Part shown: piece by piece, positions 36,387 to 46,858 of the stretch | How positions within the stretch are numbered: the first letter of the stretch is position 1 | How the letters are laid out: the number at the start of each line of letters is the position of its first letter | Assembly (NCBI RefSeq): GCF_038096175.1 | Contig: NZ_CP151099.1 | Location: 1,490,501 to 1,554,500 of the forward strand | Length of the DNA stretch: 64,000 nt | DNA from: Nostoc sp. UHCC 0302 | GTDB lineage: Bacteria > Cyanobacteriota > Cyanobacteriia > Cyanobacteriales > Nostocaceae | Direction of reading: 5' to 3' | Notes under the pieces: model-generated | Seen by the model: the letters and a program-made list of their open reading frames with translations, nothing else | Told to the model about the DNA's origin: nothing | Databases searched by the model: none | Made by a program: the position numbers and the translations under genes

Positions 36387-37099
36387 TACTAGAAGTTCAA
36401 AATGTCCACGCTGGCTATATCAAAGACGTAGATATTCTACAAGGTGTCAATTTTCGGGTTGCACCAGGGGAATTAGTGACAGTAATTGGCCCCAACGGTG
36501 CAGGTAAATCCACTTTAGCAAAAACTATTTTTGGGCTTTTGACCCCCCACATAGGCACAATTACCTTCAAAAATGAAAATATCGTAGGGCTAAAGTCAAA
36601 TCAAATTGTTCAAAAGGGAATGTGCTACGTCCCACAAATAGCTAATGTCTTCCCCTCTCTGAGTGTCGAAGAAAATTTAGAAATGGGAGCTTTTGTTCGT
36701 AATATTCCCCTAAAACCGCTTAAAGATAAAATATTTACAATGTTTCCTAGACTGAGCGATCGCCGTCGTCAACGCGCTGGGACTCTCTCCGGGGGGGAGC
36801 GCCAAATGCTAGCAATGGGCAAAGCATTGATGTTGGAACCTAGTTTGTTACTGTTAGATGAACCTTCTGCTGCTTTATCTCCCATCTTGGTAACCCAAGT
36901 ATTTGAGCAGGTGAGACAAATCAACCAAGCAGGTACAGCGATCGTATTAGTGGAACAAAATGCCCGTAAAGCTTTAGAAATGGCTGATCGCGGTTATGTA
37001 CTGGAGTCTGGACGTGATGCTATGTCCGGCGCTGGTGAAGAATTGTTGAATGATCCTAAAGTCGGTGAACTATACCTTGGAGCAGGTAAAAGGCATTGA
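36371..37099 (+). CDS. ABC transporter ATP-binding protein, LivF/branched-chain amino acid type
   Basis: 242 residues. Walker A GPNGAGKST, Q-loop YVPQIANVFPSLSVEEN, signature LSGGERQ, Walker B LLLLDEPSA and the H-loop equivalent VEQNA. The LivF-like C-terminus suggests the second ATPase of a branched-chain or neutral amino acid uptake ABC transporter (NatE of Anabaena is a candidate). The permease and binding protein are elsewhere. The start ATG lies inside the heptamer repeat; a later in-frame start is not obvious. Confidence 0.88.
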   Translation: MTNDYLLEVQNVHAGYIKDVDILQGVNFRVAPGELVTVIGPNGAGKSTLAKTIFGLLTPHIGTITFKNENIVGLKSNQIVQKGMCYVPQIANVFPSLSVEENLEMGAFVRNIPLKPLKDKIFTMFPRLSDRRRQRAGTLSGGERQMLAMGKALMLEPSLLLLDEPSAALSPILVTQVFEQVRQINQAGTAIVLVEQNARKALEMADRGYVLESGRDAMSGAGEELLNDPKVGELYLGAGKRH

Positions 37100-37176
37100 G
37101 AAAGTGTTAACTAGGGCGTGTTTTCAAACTTTTGCTCTCCTACAAAATAGGCGATCGCATCTTTATCCAAAGGCAA

Positions 37177-37449
37177 CTAACATACTTTTGCTTGAGACCA
37201 CAGCAAGAGATTTAATGGTGAGCAGTAGCAACTTCCATTATTAATTTCGTGCTTGTGGTCAGCTATCCAATCATATATCTGTGCAGCTTTTGCTAATGCC
37301 GCCGACGCTGAACGATAAAGCCGAGGGCTAGGACGGAACGCTTCCCCATTGATGTGTATGGCTGTAATTTGCCAATAGTCACTCCCTTCACCTTCCGGGA
37401 GAACTTCTAAAAAACCGCTACTATGAGGCTCAATTATTCCAATGTTCAT
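37177..37449 (-). CDS. Hypothetical protein (90 aa), coupled to a ferredoxin-like gene
   Basis: 90 residues, soluble, with Cys residues near the C-terminus (CYC). It starts 1 base after the stop of the ferredoxin-like gene at 37451 (TAG-G-ATG), so the two are almost surely cotranscribed and translationally coupled. It may be a cyanobacterial conserved protein; no family was recognised. Confidence 0.6.
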   Translation of the reverse strand: MNIGIIEPHSSGFLEVLPEGEGSDYWQITAIHINGEAFRPSPRLYRSASAALAKAAQIYDWIADHKHEINNGSCYCSPLNLLLWSQAKVC

Positions 37450-37450
37450 C

Positions 37451-37888
37451 CTAAAATCTTTGCTTGATGTATGAGTAAAGAAGTTCGCGATCGCTCTGCG
37501 GATCGGTAATTAAGCACTGACTACTGCTACCACCTACATCCCTTGTAACTACCACAGCAATCCGCTCTTTGGGGCAAACTCCCAAACAACTGGTGCTGAC
37601 AACCCGAAATTCACCCCATAATCCTTCAAATTTTAGCCGAGATTTCAACCAATTCTGTAATTCTTCTGAAGCCGTTGAGCCTCTGTCAGTTCGATAGGAA
37701 CTACCTTTTTGCTCGTATGCACACTGTGAACATACAAGTATTAAACCAGACTCCCAACGGGGTGAAACAGTTGGAATAGGAGTGCTTGACGGGCGATAAC
37801 TCAAAGGCGAAGGTTGTGGAGAATTAGATGAGAACCGCTGAATGATGCGCTGGATCAGTGCGTTGATCCGTCGGAGCAGTTTTTTCAT
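37451..37888 (-). CDS. (2Fe-2S) thioredoxin-like ferredoxin domain protein
   Basis: 145 residues. After a basic, Ser/Pro-rich N-terminus (about 1-45) comes a domain with LVCSQCAYEQ and TSCLGVCPKERIAVVV, the pattern of thioredoxin-fold [2Fe-2S] ferredoxins. A Cys in the first motif and two in the second are kept. The role is unknown; redox or metal-related. It is operon leader to the 90-residue protein. Confidence 0.75.
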   Translation of the reverse strand: MKKLLRRINALIQRIIQRFSSNSPQPSPLSYRPSSTPIPTVSPRWESGLILVCSQCAYEQKGSSYRTDRGSTASEELQNWLKSRLKFEGLWGEFRVVSTSCLGVCPKERIAVVVTRDVGGSSSQCLITDPQSDRELLYSYIKQRF

Positions 37889-37962
37889 GGATGACCCTAT
37901 CTATTTCTCTGACAGGATAATGTAAATTTCGCCTTGAGTCTGTTCTCGCAGATCATACAATA

Positions 37963-38661
37963 TTATTCTTGGCTAGCAAAAGCCAAATCACTTTTAATAA
38001 TTTTGGCTCCTGTCAAATTAGCCCCATTCAATTTAGAAAAGTGAAAATTTGCGCCTCTAAGGTCGGCAAATGCTAAATTTGCTCCTGTTAAGTTTGCACT
38101 CATGAGGTTTACTTCACTTAAGTTTGCTCTAGTTAGGTTAGCCCCGCTCAGATTGACTTTTTGCAAGTCTGCTTGAGTTAAATTTGTTCTAATTAAGTTA
38201 GCTCCACTCAAATCAGATCCCATTAAATTGGCTTCGCTTAAATCAGCTTGAGTTAAATCAGCTTGAGTTAAATCAGCTTGACTTAGATCAGCCATACTCA
38301 ATTTTGCATAGCTTAAATTAATTTGACTCAATTTGACTGAGGTCAGTACTGCACATTTTAAATTAGCATTAATAAAATTCCTTTCTCCAAGTGCATAACG
38401 GCGCAAAAGTTCATTAGTTGTTAACCTAGCTAAAACAGCTCTTGATGCGCCTTGATAGCACCACTCAGCTGATAGTAGTTTAGTCGCAGTGCTTACAGCT
38501 ATCTCGTCACATTTGGTTATCACTACAGCATTACAGCCATCCCATTCCCCGTTAAGCATCAGAGCAACTTCATTAGCAGCAGCAATTGAGTCGAATAGTA
38601 AAACAGATTCTTTTTTACGGTTTAAAAAGCTATTAAAACTAGTAAAAATTATATTTTTCAT
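37963..38661 (-). CDS. Pentapeptide-repeat protein
   Basis: 232 residues. About 95 N-terminal residues form a separate domain; from about residue 98 on there is a right-handed quadrilateral helix of A(D/N)LXX repeats such as ADLTQ, ANLMG and ANFHF. Such proteins are common in cyanobacteria; some bind DNA gyrase or membranes, but most have no assigned role. No signal peptide. Confidence 0.92.
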   Translation of the reverse strand: MKNIIFTSFNSFLNRKKESVLLFDSIAAANEVALMLNGEWDGCNAVVITKCDEIAVSTATKLLSAEWCYQGASRAVLARLTTNELLRRYALGERNFINANLKCAVLTSVKLSQINLSYAKLSMADLSQADLTQADLTQADLSEANLMGSDLSGANLIRTNLTQADLQKVNLSGANLTRANLSEVNLMSANLTGANLAFADLRGANFHFSKLNGANLTGAKIIKSDLAFASQE

Positions 38662-39014
38662 TCAAGTTTACAAATTGATTTTATGAGAATCGTGAGAGGA
38701 TGTTTTAAAAATATTATTGTTAACACAAAATCTCCTAAACCTAACCCCCTAGTTTCCTATTCAGTACAAGGTAATGGGAGTTTCAAAGCCTCTCCCCGAA
38801 ACGGAGAGAGGTTTGGAGAGGGGTTTTTAGTATACTTTGAGACTTTCTAAACATCCTCTGAGACATTTATATAAATAGATTAGTCTAATAGTACTATTGT
38901 ACGCATCTAGCTGGATAGATAATTCGGTTGAAAACAAATCGACAGTTCGCAACAAGCAGCCGAAATGACCGAAAATAATTGAGTGCTATTTAAACCTTGA
39001 GGAGTAAATTTATA
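38662..39014. other. Intergenic region with a dispersed hairpin repeat
   Basis: Contains a cyanobacterial dispersed repeat (about 38740-38830) with the stem CCTCTCCCC / GGAGAGAGG and GGAGAGGGG. The rest is AT-rich. No gene; the DUF1499 promoter should lie here. Confidence 0.55.
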
Positions 39015-39506
39015 ATGTTTCGTCTGCTAAAAGCGTTTGTGCAACCACTCCTGTGGAATATCACTTTTGTATTATTCCTAACCCTAGCTGGTAGTTTAAT
39101 ACTTCCTAACGCTAGTTGGGCTGGCTATTCTACCTTGGGAGTTGATAGTGGTCATCTTAGTTCTTGTCCGGCTTCAGACAACTGTGTTGTCAGTCAAAAT
39201 GCTGATCCCAAACACGCCATTGATCCGATCACTTATCATCTAGATCGGAATCAAGTACGAGAAACTCTACTAAAAGTTCTAACGGTTGTTCCCCGTACAG
39301 AAGTTGTAGAACAAACAGATAATTACATTCATGCTCTTTCTAAAAGCCGCATCTTCAAATTCGTTGATGACGTAGAGTTTTATTTTCCTCCTAATGAGTC
39401 AGTAATTCATTTGCGATCGGCCTCTCGCGTAGGAGATTCGGATTTTGGTGTTAACCGTAGACGCGTTGAGCAAATTCGTCTGGCTCTGCGCGATTTAAAC
39501 ATTTGA
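39015..39506 (+). CDS. DUF1499 family exported protein
   Basis: 163 residues from the ATG at 39015, which has GAGGAG nearby; a TTG 18 bases upstream is the alternative. An N-terminal signal peptide (about 1-36, ending in SWA) is followed by the DUF1499 domain with LSSCPASDNCVVSQ, DDVEFYFPPNESVIHLRSASRVGDSDFGVNRRR. Periplasmic or lumenal; function unknown. The two Cys may form a disulphide. Confidence 0.85.
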   Translation: MFRLLKAFVQPLLWNITFVLFLTLAGSLILPNASWAGYSTLGVDSGHLSSCPASDNCVVSQNADPKHAIDPITYHLDRNQVRETLLKVLTVVPRTEVVEQTDNYIHALSKSRIFKFVDDVEFYFPPNESVIHLRSASRVGDSDFGVNRRRVEQIRLALRDLNI

Positions 39507-39709
39507 CACATCGAAGTTCCTTTAACCGTGAAATCTATAATCAAAGCAACATTGTTGAACGCGTTTGTTTTGTAGTTGCAGGTTGAAAACGCAGCCCATA
39601 ATCGCCGTTGAGGTTGGAGGCTGTGGGAGAGGCTCAATCCCAATCCCTCAAGATTAAATGACTCTTAAATCGTGTCTAAGGGTACTCTTGCATCCCCCAT
39701 AAGTCTGAT

Positions 39710-40477
39710 ATGTTCCTGACAACCACAAAGCTGTTGTCAGGTGCAGGTCGATTGATGAGTCGAATTAATGGATTTATAGGACGTCGTAATTTTTTACAAA
39801 TGGCAGGTGTGCTAGGTATTACAGCTGCTGCTGTTAGCGATCGCCTTTGGAATACAGAGCAAGTTGCAGTTGCTGACGTTCATCCAGCCAACCCCAATCC
39901 AGTCAGTCCTAATGAAGCTCTTAGACGTTTGCTGGATGGTAACCAAAGATTTATACATCAAAAACGTAAATATCCTGATCAATCACTAGAACGTCTGCGA
40001 CTAGTGGCTAAAGCTCAATATCCTTTTGCTTCCATCTTGGGTTGTGCAGATTCCAGAGTACCAGCGGAAATTGTTTTTGATCAGGGGCTTGGAGATTTGT
40101 TTGTCGTGCGAGTGGCTGGTAATCTTGTTAGCGACACGGTTATAGGTAGTCTAGAATATTCTACAGCAGTATTAGGTTCTCAATTGATTGTAGTTTTAGG
40201 TCACAAAAGATGCGGCGCAGTAGCAGAAGCAATCAAAAACGAACCACCTCCTGGCAGAATTAGTTTGATAGTTGAGGGTATCAAACCATCTATAGAAAGG
40301 GTAAAGTTAACGACGGGCGACATAACCCAGGATGTAGTTATAGCTAACATTCAATATCAGGCTGAAAAATTGCAGGAAAGCTCAATAATTTTGGCCAAAT
40401 CTCTCAGTGCAGGCAAACTAAAAATTATTGGTGCTTGTTACGATATTGACACTGGTAAAGTTAATATTATTAGTTAA
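39710..40477 (+). CDS. Beta-type carbonic anhydrase, Tat-exported
   Basis: 255 residues. A twin-arginine signal (GRRNFLQ, Arg25-26) is followed by a hydrophobic stretch, so it should be periplasmic. Catalytic residues: Zn ligands Cys112, His165 and Cys168 in GCADSR and GHKRCGA, with the Asp114-Arg116 dyad. It interconverts CO2 and bicarbonate, and an exported form resembles EcaB-type enzymes. A start at Met16 (MSRINGFIGRRNFL) is an alternative. Confidence 0.92.
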   Translation: MFLTTTKLLSGAGRLMSRINGFIGRRNFLQMAGVLGITAAAVSDRLWNTEQVAVADVHPANPNPVSPNEALRRLLDGNQRFIHQKRKYPDQSLERLRLVAKAQYPFASILGCADSRVPAEIVFDQGLGDLFVVRVAGNLVSDTVIGSLEYSTAVLGSQLIVVLGHKRCGAVAEAIKNEPPPGRISLIVEGIKPSIERVKLTTGDITQDVVIANIQYQAEKLQESSIILAKSLSAGKLKIIGACYDIDTGKVNIIS

Positions 40478-40718
40478 AGTTTCAACTAAGTAGCTCAACC
40501 TAAAAAAACGTAAGAAGCAAATGTAGGGTATGTTACGGCGGAACGCCTAACGCACCGTAATAGACGAGTTCAAAATGGTGTGTTGCACTGCACTACTTAA
40601 TTAACTTTCGTTCTTAGTTATATCTATAAAATAAATAGGTAACAGGTAAACTTCTAAAGCACTCCCTATTACCTATTACTAATTCCTAAATCATAATCTA
40701 GCTAACGTAACTTCAAGT

Positions 40719-41507
40719 TCAAAAATCTAAACTTGGCCAATCTGGTTCACGATAATAGCGCGTCATGTCGTCAAATTTTCGCAGTTCGACGCGGTGAATC
40801 AAAAATTCTGGGGAATCCATCAACCATTGCTGATTCAACTGAGAAAGCAAGGTGCTGAATTTGCCGCGGTCTAGATCAGGGGAAATCTGCCCAAAATAGG
40901 CTAAAGTAATATGGGCTGTAAAGTGATAATTTTGTTCAATGCCCAAAGCAATTAACTTGGGATTTTGATAAATTGTACGGCGAAATTTAATAATCTGGTC
41001 ATAAGAGCGTTCATCCTTGGGTACTAAACAAACAGCTATAGCTCTTGGCATTACAATCAATCCCAGCATTTGCCAAGAAATCGGATTAGTTCCGCGTGTT
41101 ATGGATTGTTGATATTGCTGAAATATTTCATTACAGCAAGAGTGTAATTGTTGTTCAAATTCAGGATTTTTTTCATAGGCGTGACGGTAAGCACTGTCCC
41201 AAATCAAATCTGCCAAAGTAAAATGAAAGCTCGCAGGGGGTACAGGGATAATCAAATCACTGTTAACAGGCAACTGTAAAAGTTCCTGCTGGTAAGCTTT
41301 TAATTTGGCATAGAAAGTGGAGTTTTCTGATTCTTCATCCGCAGACGGGGTAATTAGCGTATAGCCAGGAAAAGGCACTGCTTGTCTCGCCCCAGAATGC
41401 AACTGAAACTTAGAAGATTCCTGGATATGCTGGACTTGGGATTTGTAAGCTTCTGGCAGCAGCATTCTTGCTACCCGATTTAAGTAGGTTTGATAATTGT
41501 CGTCCAA
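40719..41507 (-). CDS. DUF1868-type 2H phosphoesterase-like protein
   Basis: 262 residues. Two HXT motifs, SFHFTLADL and FTAHITLAYF, spaced as in 2H phosphoesterases (2'-5' RNA ligase-like fold). It may hydrolyse cyclic phosphates or act on RNA or NAD-derived substrates; this is not known for the family. It starts at ATG 41507. A single minus-strand gene. Confidence 0.82.
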   Translation of the reverse strand: MDDNYQTYLNRVARMLLPEAYKSQVQHIQESSKFQLHSGARQAVPFPGYTLITPSADEESENSTFYAKLKAYQQELLQLPVNSDLIIPVPPASFHFTLADLIWDSAYRHAYEKNPEFEQQLHSCCNEIFQQYQQSITRGTNPISWQMLGLIVMPRAIAVCLVPKDERSYDQIIKFRRTIYQNPKLIALGIEQNYHFTAHITLAYFGQISPDLDRGKFSTLLSQLNQQWLMDSPEFLIHRVELRKFDDMTRYYREPDWPSLDF

Positions 41508-41857
41508 TCTTCTTAGCCTCGCGCTCTCACTGCATAGATTTTAGGGAAAATTATCTCGATTAACTGAGTGATTTAAAAAGTATTTAGCTTTTTTGTGGAA
41601 TGGAAGGTTTTTTGGGAGAGGGGAGAAGGCAAAATTTTTAAGTAATTCGCCAGTAACAAATACTCATTCACGAGGCTCAAAGACTTATTCGCTAATATTA
41701 AAGGCTCTTTCACAAGTATAGTTGACAGTTGACAGTTGGTTCATTCAAGGTTCAAAACCTCCCCTTAGAAGGGGAAAAAGATAAAAATTTTCCTTTGAGC
41801 AATCCTCTCCCTTCAAGCCAGAGGTGCTTGTTATATCATGTTCGTATAAATATTTAT

Positions 41858-41975
41858 CATTGCGTACTCCTACGGTGAACCCGCAGTGTACGAAGTGTTC
41901 GCGCAGCGTCTCGTAGAAAAGCAATCGCAGAGACTTTGTGATTGCTACGCTCCACTTCGTTTCGCTCGCAATGAC
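41858..41975. repeat. Dispersed repeat (cattgcg...cgcaatga) copy 1
   Basis: About 118 bases bounded by cattgcg and ctcgcaatga, with internal gcagcgtctcgtagaaaagc. A related element is at 45893-46008. It is in the 41508-42429 spacer, which holds another element at 42129 and no gene. Confidence 0.65.
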
Positions 41976-42128
41976 ATTTTATAAGTAATTAAACGAACTT
42001 GATATTAATTGTCAATTGTACATTGTTAAAAAACATTAAATTTACATAAAATCAGAGTTGTAGTCCCTACTACAAACGAAATCATCATGTAAAAATAAAT
42101 GACAATTACCTAAATAGAATTGACTTCT

Positions 42129-42234
42129 TATACCAATTCAATTAATGATTGCAATACATTCTTGGGTGAAGACGCGATTCATCGCGTCTCTACAAATGGA
42201 CTATTTGTTGCATTGTTTTTTCTAATTGGTATTA
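42129..42234 (+). repeat. ~105-bp miniature inverted-repeat element, copy 3
   Basis: Same element as at 206-310 and 5794-5899, with ends TACCAATT / AATTGGTATT intact and the central gacgcgattcatcgcgtc hairpin. Its three copies differ by a few substitutions, suggesting spread some time ago. Confidence 0.8.
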
Positions 42235-42429
42235 CTGCGAAAAATCGACATGGGTGCAATCCCCTACCCGTGGCAAACTGTTGGAGTCATGGGACATTTG
42301 TTCTTTATCTTTTCTAAAGACAAATGACCTTCGGGTATCTCCTTCTTTTAGCAAAGACGCTGCGCGGTAGGCGCAGCGTTTTTACAGGAGATTCTGGATT
42401 TTGCAATCTTAGGCTTCCTTTGATTGCCT

Positions 42430-43410
<981 letters not shown>

Positions 43411-43474
43411 TTAATCACCTTTGACTGTCACCATGATCTCACACCATGTTCACCAGTAGGTGGTATTTTTGATG

Positions 43475-43581
43475 TGGGCAGGGGGCAGGAGGCAGCACTT
43501 CTCTACGAGAGGCTGCGCCCTAAGCGCAGCTATGCCGCAGGCTTTACGACTGCGCTCAGTGACCGAGGAGCAGGGGGCGGG
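43475..43581. repeat. G-rich dispersed repeat, copy 2
   Basis: Same family as 9111-9211; reads gcagcacttctctacgagag and gtgaccgaggagcagggggc. It lies between por and the hybrid kinase. Confidence 0.8.
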
Positions 43582-43603
43582 AAGAAATTATTGTCTATAG
43601 CTG

Positions 43604-45568
43604 TCAAGTATTTTTGACTAAGTTGAAAATCGCTTTTAATAAATCTTCTGGTGCTACAGGTTTAGCAATGTGCTGTTGAAATCCGGCGGCAATTGCTTGC
43701 TGCTGATTGATTTCGCCTGCGTAAGCAGTCATGGCGATCGCTGGTATTTGTGGTCTTCTTTCTTCTACCTCTAAAGCCCGCACTTTCCGAATCAGTGTAT
43801 ACCCATCCATCTCTGGCATTCCAATATCGCTCAGTAGAATATCTGGTTTGGAATTTGACAATATTTGTAATGCTTCAGTTGCTGATGATACTAGGGTAAC
43901 CATCGCACCAAACTCTTCCAGTACAAAGTTAAAAAAGTCGCGGGTATCTGCATTATCATCTACAAGCAAAATTTGTATCCCTGCCAGCGGTAAGGTAGCA
44001 GGAGCTATTGAGGTGTCAGCAGTTGCTTTCTCCTTGATGGTTAACCTTTCTTTGATTAACGGTAGACTAACTGTGAAGGTAGCTCCCTGCTCCTCGCCTG
44101 GACTTTCTGCCCAAACTGTTCCACCATGCAGTTCTACTAAGTGATGGACGATCGCTAAGCCTAATCCTAAGCCACCAAACTTTCTGGTTGTGGCACTGTC
44201 TGCTTGACGGAAATATTCAAATACATAAGGAAGAAATTCCGGGTTAATGCCTTTGCCGGTATCGCTGACACTAATCCGAGCTTCTTTGTCGATGCACTCT
44301 AAGCAAATATTTACTTGGCCGCCAGTTGGTGTGAACTTGACAGCATTCGATAGCAAATTCCACATGACTTGCTGTAAACGACCTGAATCACCCAAAACGT
44401 ACCCAGCAGATGAATCCAGCTTTGTCTGAATTTGAATGTTTTTAGCCTCTGCTGCCAGATGCACAGTCTCCATTGCTGCCTCAATTATGGTTGTTAGGTT
44501 GACTGGAACCATGTCGAGGCTAAGTTTACCTTGAAGTATGCGTGACACATCGAGTAAGTCTTCAATTAGCTGCGCTTGTAATTTGGCATTGCGCTCAATA
44601 GTTTCCAGCGCTTTTTTGAGTGCTGCTGCATCAAATTTCCCGTTCTGTAGTAATTTTGCCCAACCCAAAATAGGATTTAAGGGCGATCGCAATTCGTGGG
44701 AAAGGACTGCGAGAAATTCATCTTTAATTCGGTTGGCTGTTTCGGCTTCAGTACGGGCTAACTGCTCAAGTTGCAAGAGGCGATCGCGTTCTTCTTCGGT
44801 GCGCTTGCGATCTGTGATATCAGTAAGCATAGCGATCGCCCCTGCAAACTCACTGTGTTCATTAAAAATCGCTCTAGCTGAAATCAGTGTCCATATATAC
44901 GAACCATCTTTGCAACGCCATCGACCTTCTTTGAAACCATTACCTTCTCGCTTGAGCCATTCTAGTTTCTGTTGGTTGCTTATATCATCAGTTTCATCCA
45001 TAAAATCAAATATGGAACAACCGATCATTTCTTCTGCCGTATAACCCAACATTTCAAAGATCCGCTGATTCACAAACTCTGTTTGTGCTTGGGAGTCAAC
45101 CATCCAGATCCCCTCATAAGAGGTATCTACAATTCTGCGATACTTGGCTTCACTATTTTGTAAAGACTCCTCTGCTCGCTTGCGCTCATGACGCTCTTTC
45201 GCTTCCCGCAATGCTCGTTGCACCGAGGGAACCAATCGTCCTATTCGTTGCTTCAACACATAATCGGTTGCACCCTTCTTCAGGGCTTCAATTGCCAATT
45301 CTTCACCCAGTACAGCAGAGACAAAAATGAAAGGGATATCTGGGCAGTAATTTCGGGCAATTTCCAGGGCAGACATTCCATCAAAAGATGGTAAAACAAA
45401 ATCAGCAAGAATTAAGTCGAAAGCCTTTGTTTCCAAAGCACCCAGGAAATCAACGTCGGTTTCGACTCGCAATAGTTCGCAATCAATTCCTCCCTCAGAT
45501 AGTATCGCTTGGACAAGCTCAGCATCCAAGGGGCTGTCTTCCAAAAGCAGGAAACGAAGGACACACAT
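43604..45568 (-). CDS. Hybrid sensor kinase, REC-PAS-HisKA-HATPase-REC
   Basis: 654 residues, soluble. N-terminal receiver (Asp56 in LADFVLPSFDG), one PAS/PAC unit (about 145-270), HisKA with His291 in LSHELRSPLNP, HATPase with SDTGKGI and GGLGLGLAIVHHL, and a C-terminal receiver (Asp581 in LLSDIGMPEMDG). A receiver at each end suggests it both receives and passes phosphate in a relay. No separate regulator in the same transcript; it is downstream, with a long spacer, of the response regulator gene at 46397. Confidence 0.93.
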   Translation of the reverse strand: MCVLRFLLLEDSPLDAELVQAILSEGGIDCELLRVETDVDFLGALETKAFDLILADFVLPSFDGMSALEIARNYCPDIPFIFVSAVLGEELAIEALKKGATDYVLKQRIGRLVPSVQRALREAKERHERKRAEESLQNSEAKYRRIVDTSYEGIWMVDSQAQTEFVNQRIFEMLGYTAEEMIGCSIFDFMDETDDISNQQKLEWLKREGNGFKEGRWRCKDGSYIWTLISARAIFNEHSEFAGAIAMLTDITDRKRTEEERDRLLQLEQLARTEAETANRIKDEFLAVLSHELRSPLNPILGWAKLLQNGKFDAAALKKALETIERNAKLQAQLIEDLLDVSRILQGKLSLDMVPVNLTTIIEAAMETVHLAAEAKNIQIQTKLDSSAGYVLGDSGRLQQVMWNLLSNAVKFTPTGGQVNICLECIDKEARISVSDTGKGINPEFLPYVFEYFRQADSATTRKFGGLGLGLAIVHHLVELHGGTVWAESPGEEQGATFTVSLPLIKERLTIKEKATADTSIAPATLPLAGIQILLVDDNADTRDFFNFVLEEFGAMVTLVSSATEALQILSNSKPDILLSDIGMPEMDGYTLIRKVRALEVEERRPQIPAIAMTAYAGEINQQQAIAAGFQQHIAKPVAPEDLLKAIFNLVKNT

Positions 45569-45702
45569 CAGTACTTATACATCCATTGAGCAGTTCCAGC
45601 GTGTTCAGCCATAAAACCTTTCTGACAGTTGCTTATTTAATTGAAATTTAATTTTTATGGTTTGGGACGCTATGATGCACGTTCATTAATATTATACCGA
45701 GT

Positions 45703-45844
45703 TGGGGGAGCAGGGGAGGCTAGGGGGCAGGGGAGATGGCGGAGCAGGGAGCAGCACTTCTCTACGAGGGGCTGCGCCCTAAGCGTAGCTATGCCGCAGG
45801 CTTTACGGCTACGCTCAGTGACCGAGGAGCAGAGGGCAGGGAGG
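45703..45844. repeat. G-rich dispersed repeat, copy 3
   Basis: Same family as 9111-9211, flanked by GGGGAGCAGGGGAGG tracts. Part of the 45569-46396 spacer, which carries no gene. Confidence 0.8.
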
Positions 45845-45892
45845 GCTAGTTTAAAGAAAGGGTACTTAGTAGGAAGACAAAAATAAGTTGTG

Positions 45893-46008
45893 TCATTGCG
45901 AGCAAAGCGTACCACTGCGTGGAAGCAAGCTACGCCTAGCGTCTCGAAGAGAAGCAAGCTCAAATCCTTGCGACTGCTTCGTTTCACTTCGTTCGACTCG
46001 TAGTGACA
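45893..46008. repeat. Dispersed repeat (cattgcg family) copy 2
   Basis: Related to 41858-41975; starts tcattgcgagcaaagcg, has internal cgtctcgaagagaagcaagc and ends tcgttcgactcgtagtgac. Confidence 0.65.
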
Positions 46009-46083
46009 GTATTATATTTTATTGTGTCCACTTACTTTCAATTTTTGTAAGCTGATGCATAAGCAATGTATGCTAACAAATTA

Positions 46084-46314
46084 ACAATGTGAGTCGATGC
46101 ATTGCCAATGTGAGCCGATACATTGCCAATGTAAGTTGATGCATTGCTAATGTGAGTCGATGCATTGCCAATGTGAGCCGATACATTGCCAATGTGAGTC
46201 GATGCATTGCCAATGTGAGTCGATGCATTGCTAATGTGAGCCGATACATTGCCAATGTAAGTTGATGCATTAACAATGTAAGCTGATACATTGCCAATGT
46301 AAAAGGTTGCATTA
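46084..46314. repeat. 21-bp tandem repeat array, 11 units
   Basis: Eleven contiguous 21-base units with consensus close to CCAATGTGAGTCGATGCATT, plus a degenerate partial unit before them. Each unit has CAATG and CATTG at its ends, so it can fold as a small hairpin. Units vary at a few fixed positions (GTGAGTC, GTGAGCC, GTAAGTT). There are no spacers, so it is not a CRISPR. The 21-base length keeps two minus-strand frames open, but no ribosome site precedes them. Confidence 0.92.
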
Positions 46315-46396
46315 AAATTGCACGCCGATGCAATAGTCATTGTTACTTCCCCCGCCTCCCCTGCTTCCCCTACTTCCCCCATCTCCCCTGCCCTTA

Positions 46397-46858
46397 CTAA
46401 CGACTAGGTGCAGGAGGTAAAGCACCCGGAGGTGGCTGATTGATCACTGCCCAAAATAATCCAACACCTTTAATGGCATAGACAAACTCGTTGAAATCTA
46501 CAGGCTTGACGACATAAGCATTAACGTTTAATTCGTAGCATCGAATTAAGTCTGGTTCCTCGCGAGAAGAGGTCAATACCACTACTGGTATCATTCGCAT
46601 TACTGGGTCAGACTTCAATTCTGCTAGCACTTCTAGTCCATCAACTTTAGGTAGTTTCAAATCGAGTAGCACGACAACAGGATGCCCCTCCATCCGCAAC
46701 CGAAACAACCCACGTCGATAAAGATAATCCAGTGCTTCTTCTCCATCACGTACCACCACTACTTCGTTAGCGAGATGATTTTCTGACAAGGCAGCCAGTA
46801 CTAACTCTGCATCGTTTGCACTGTCTTCAACCAGCAGAATTCGCCTTAGTTCGTTCAT
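46397..46858 (-). CDS. Response regulator, Rcp1-like single receiver
   Basis: 153 residues. A CheY-like receiver with ILLVEDSANDAEL, phospho-acceptor Asp66 in LLDLKLPKVDGLEV, LTSS and the YVVKPVDFNEF lysine switch. This resembles Rcp1-type regulators that partner with phytochrome-like kinases. The start overlaps the kinase stop by four bases (ATGA), so they are translationally coupled and it is the likely phosphate acceptor of the kinase at 46855-51162. A Pro-rich C-terminus (after about residue 140). Confidence 0.92.
   Translation of the reverse strand: MNELRRILLVEDSANDAELVLAALSENHLANEVVVVRDGEEALDYLYRRGLFRLRMEGHPVVVLLDLKLPKVDGLEVLAELKSDPVMRMIPVVVLTSSREEPDLIRCYELNVNAYVVKPVDFNEFVYAIKGVGLFWAVINQPPPGALPPAPSR

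Noticed and set aside
44538-45044. 168-codon plus-strand open frame
   Set aside because: It is antisense to the conserved PAS and HisKA region of the hybrid kinase and has no own motifs.
46084-46314. Possible CRISPR array
   Set aside because: Units are contiguous with no spacers and no cas genes are in the window.
46038-46382. 114-codon minus-strand open frame through the 21-bp tandem repeat
   Set aside because: The frame is kept open only because the unit length is a multiple of three; a second frame is open too, there is no ribosome site, and the peptide is a repetitive run.
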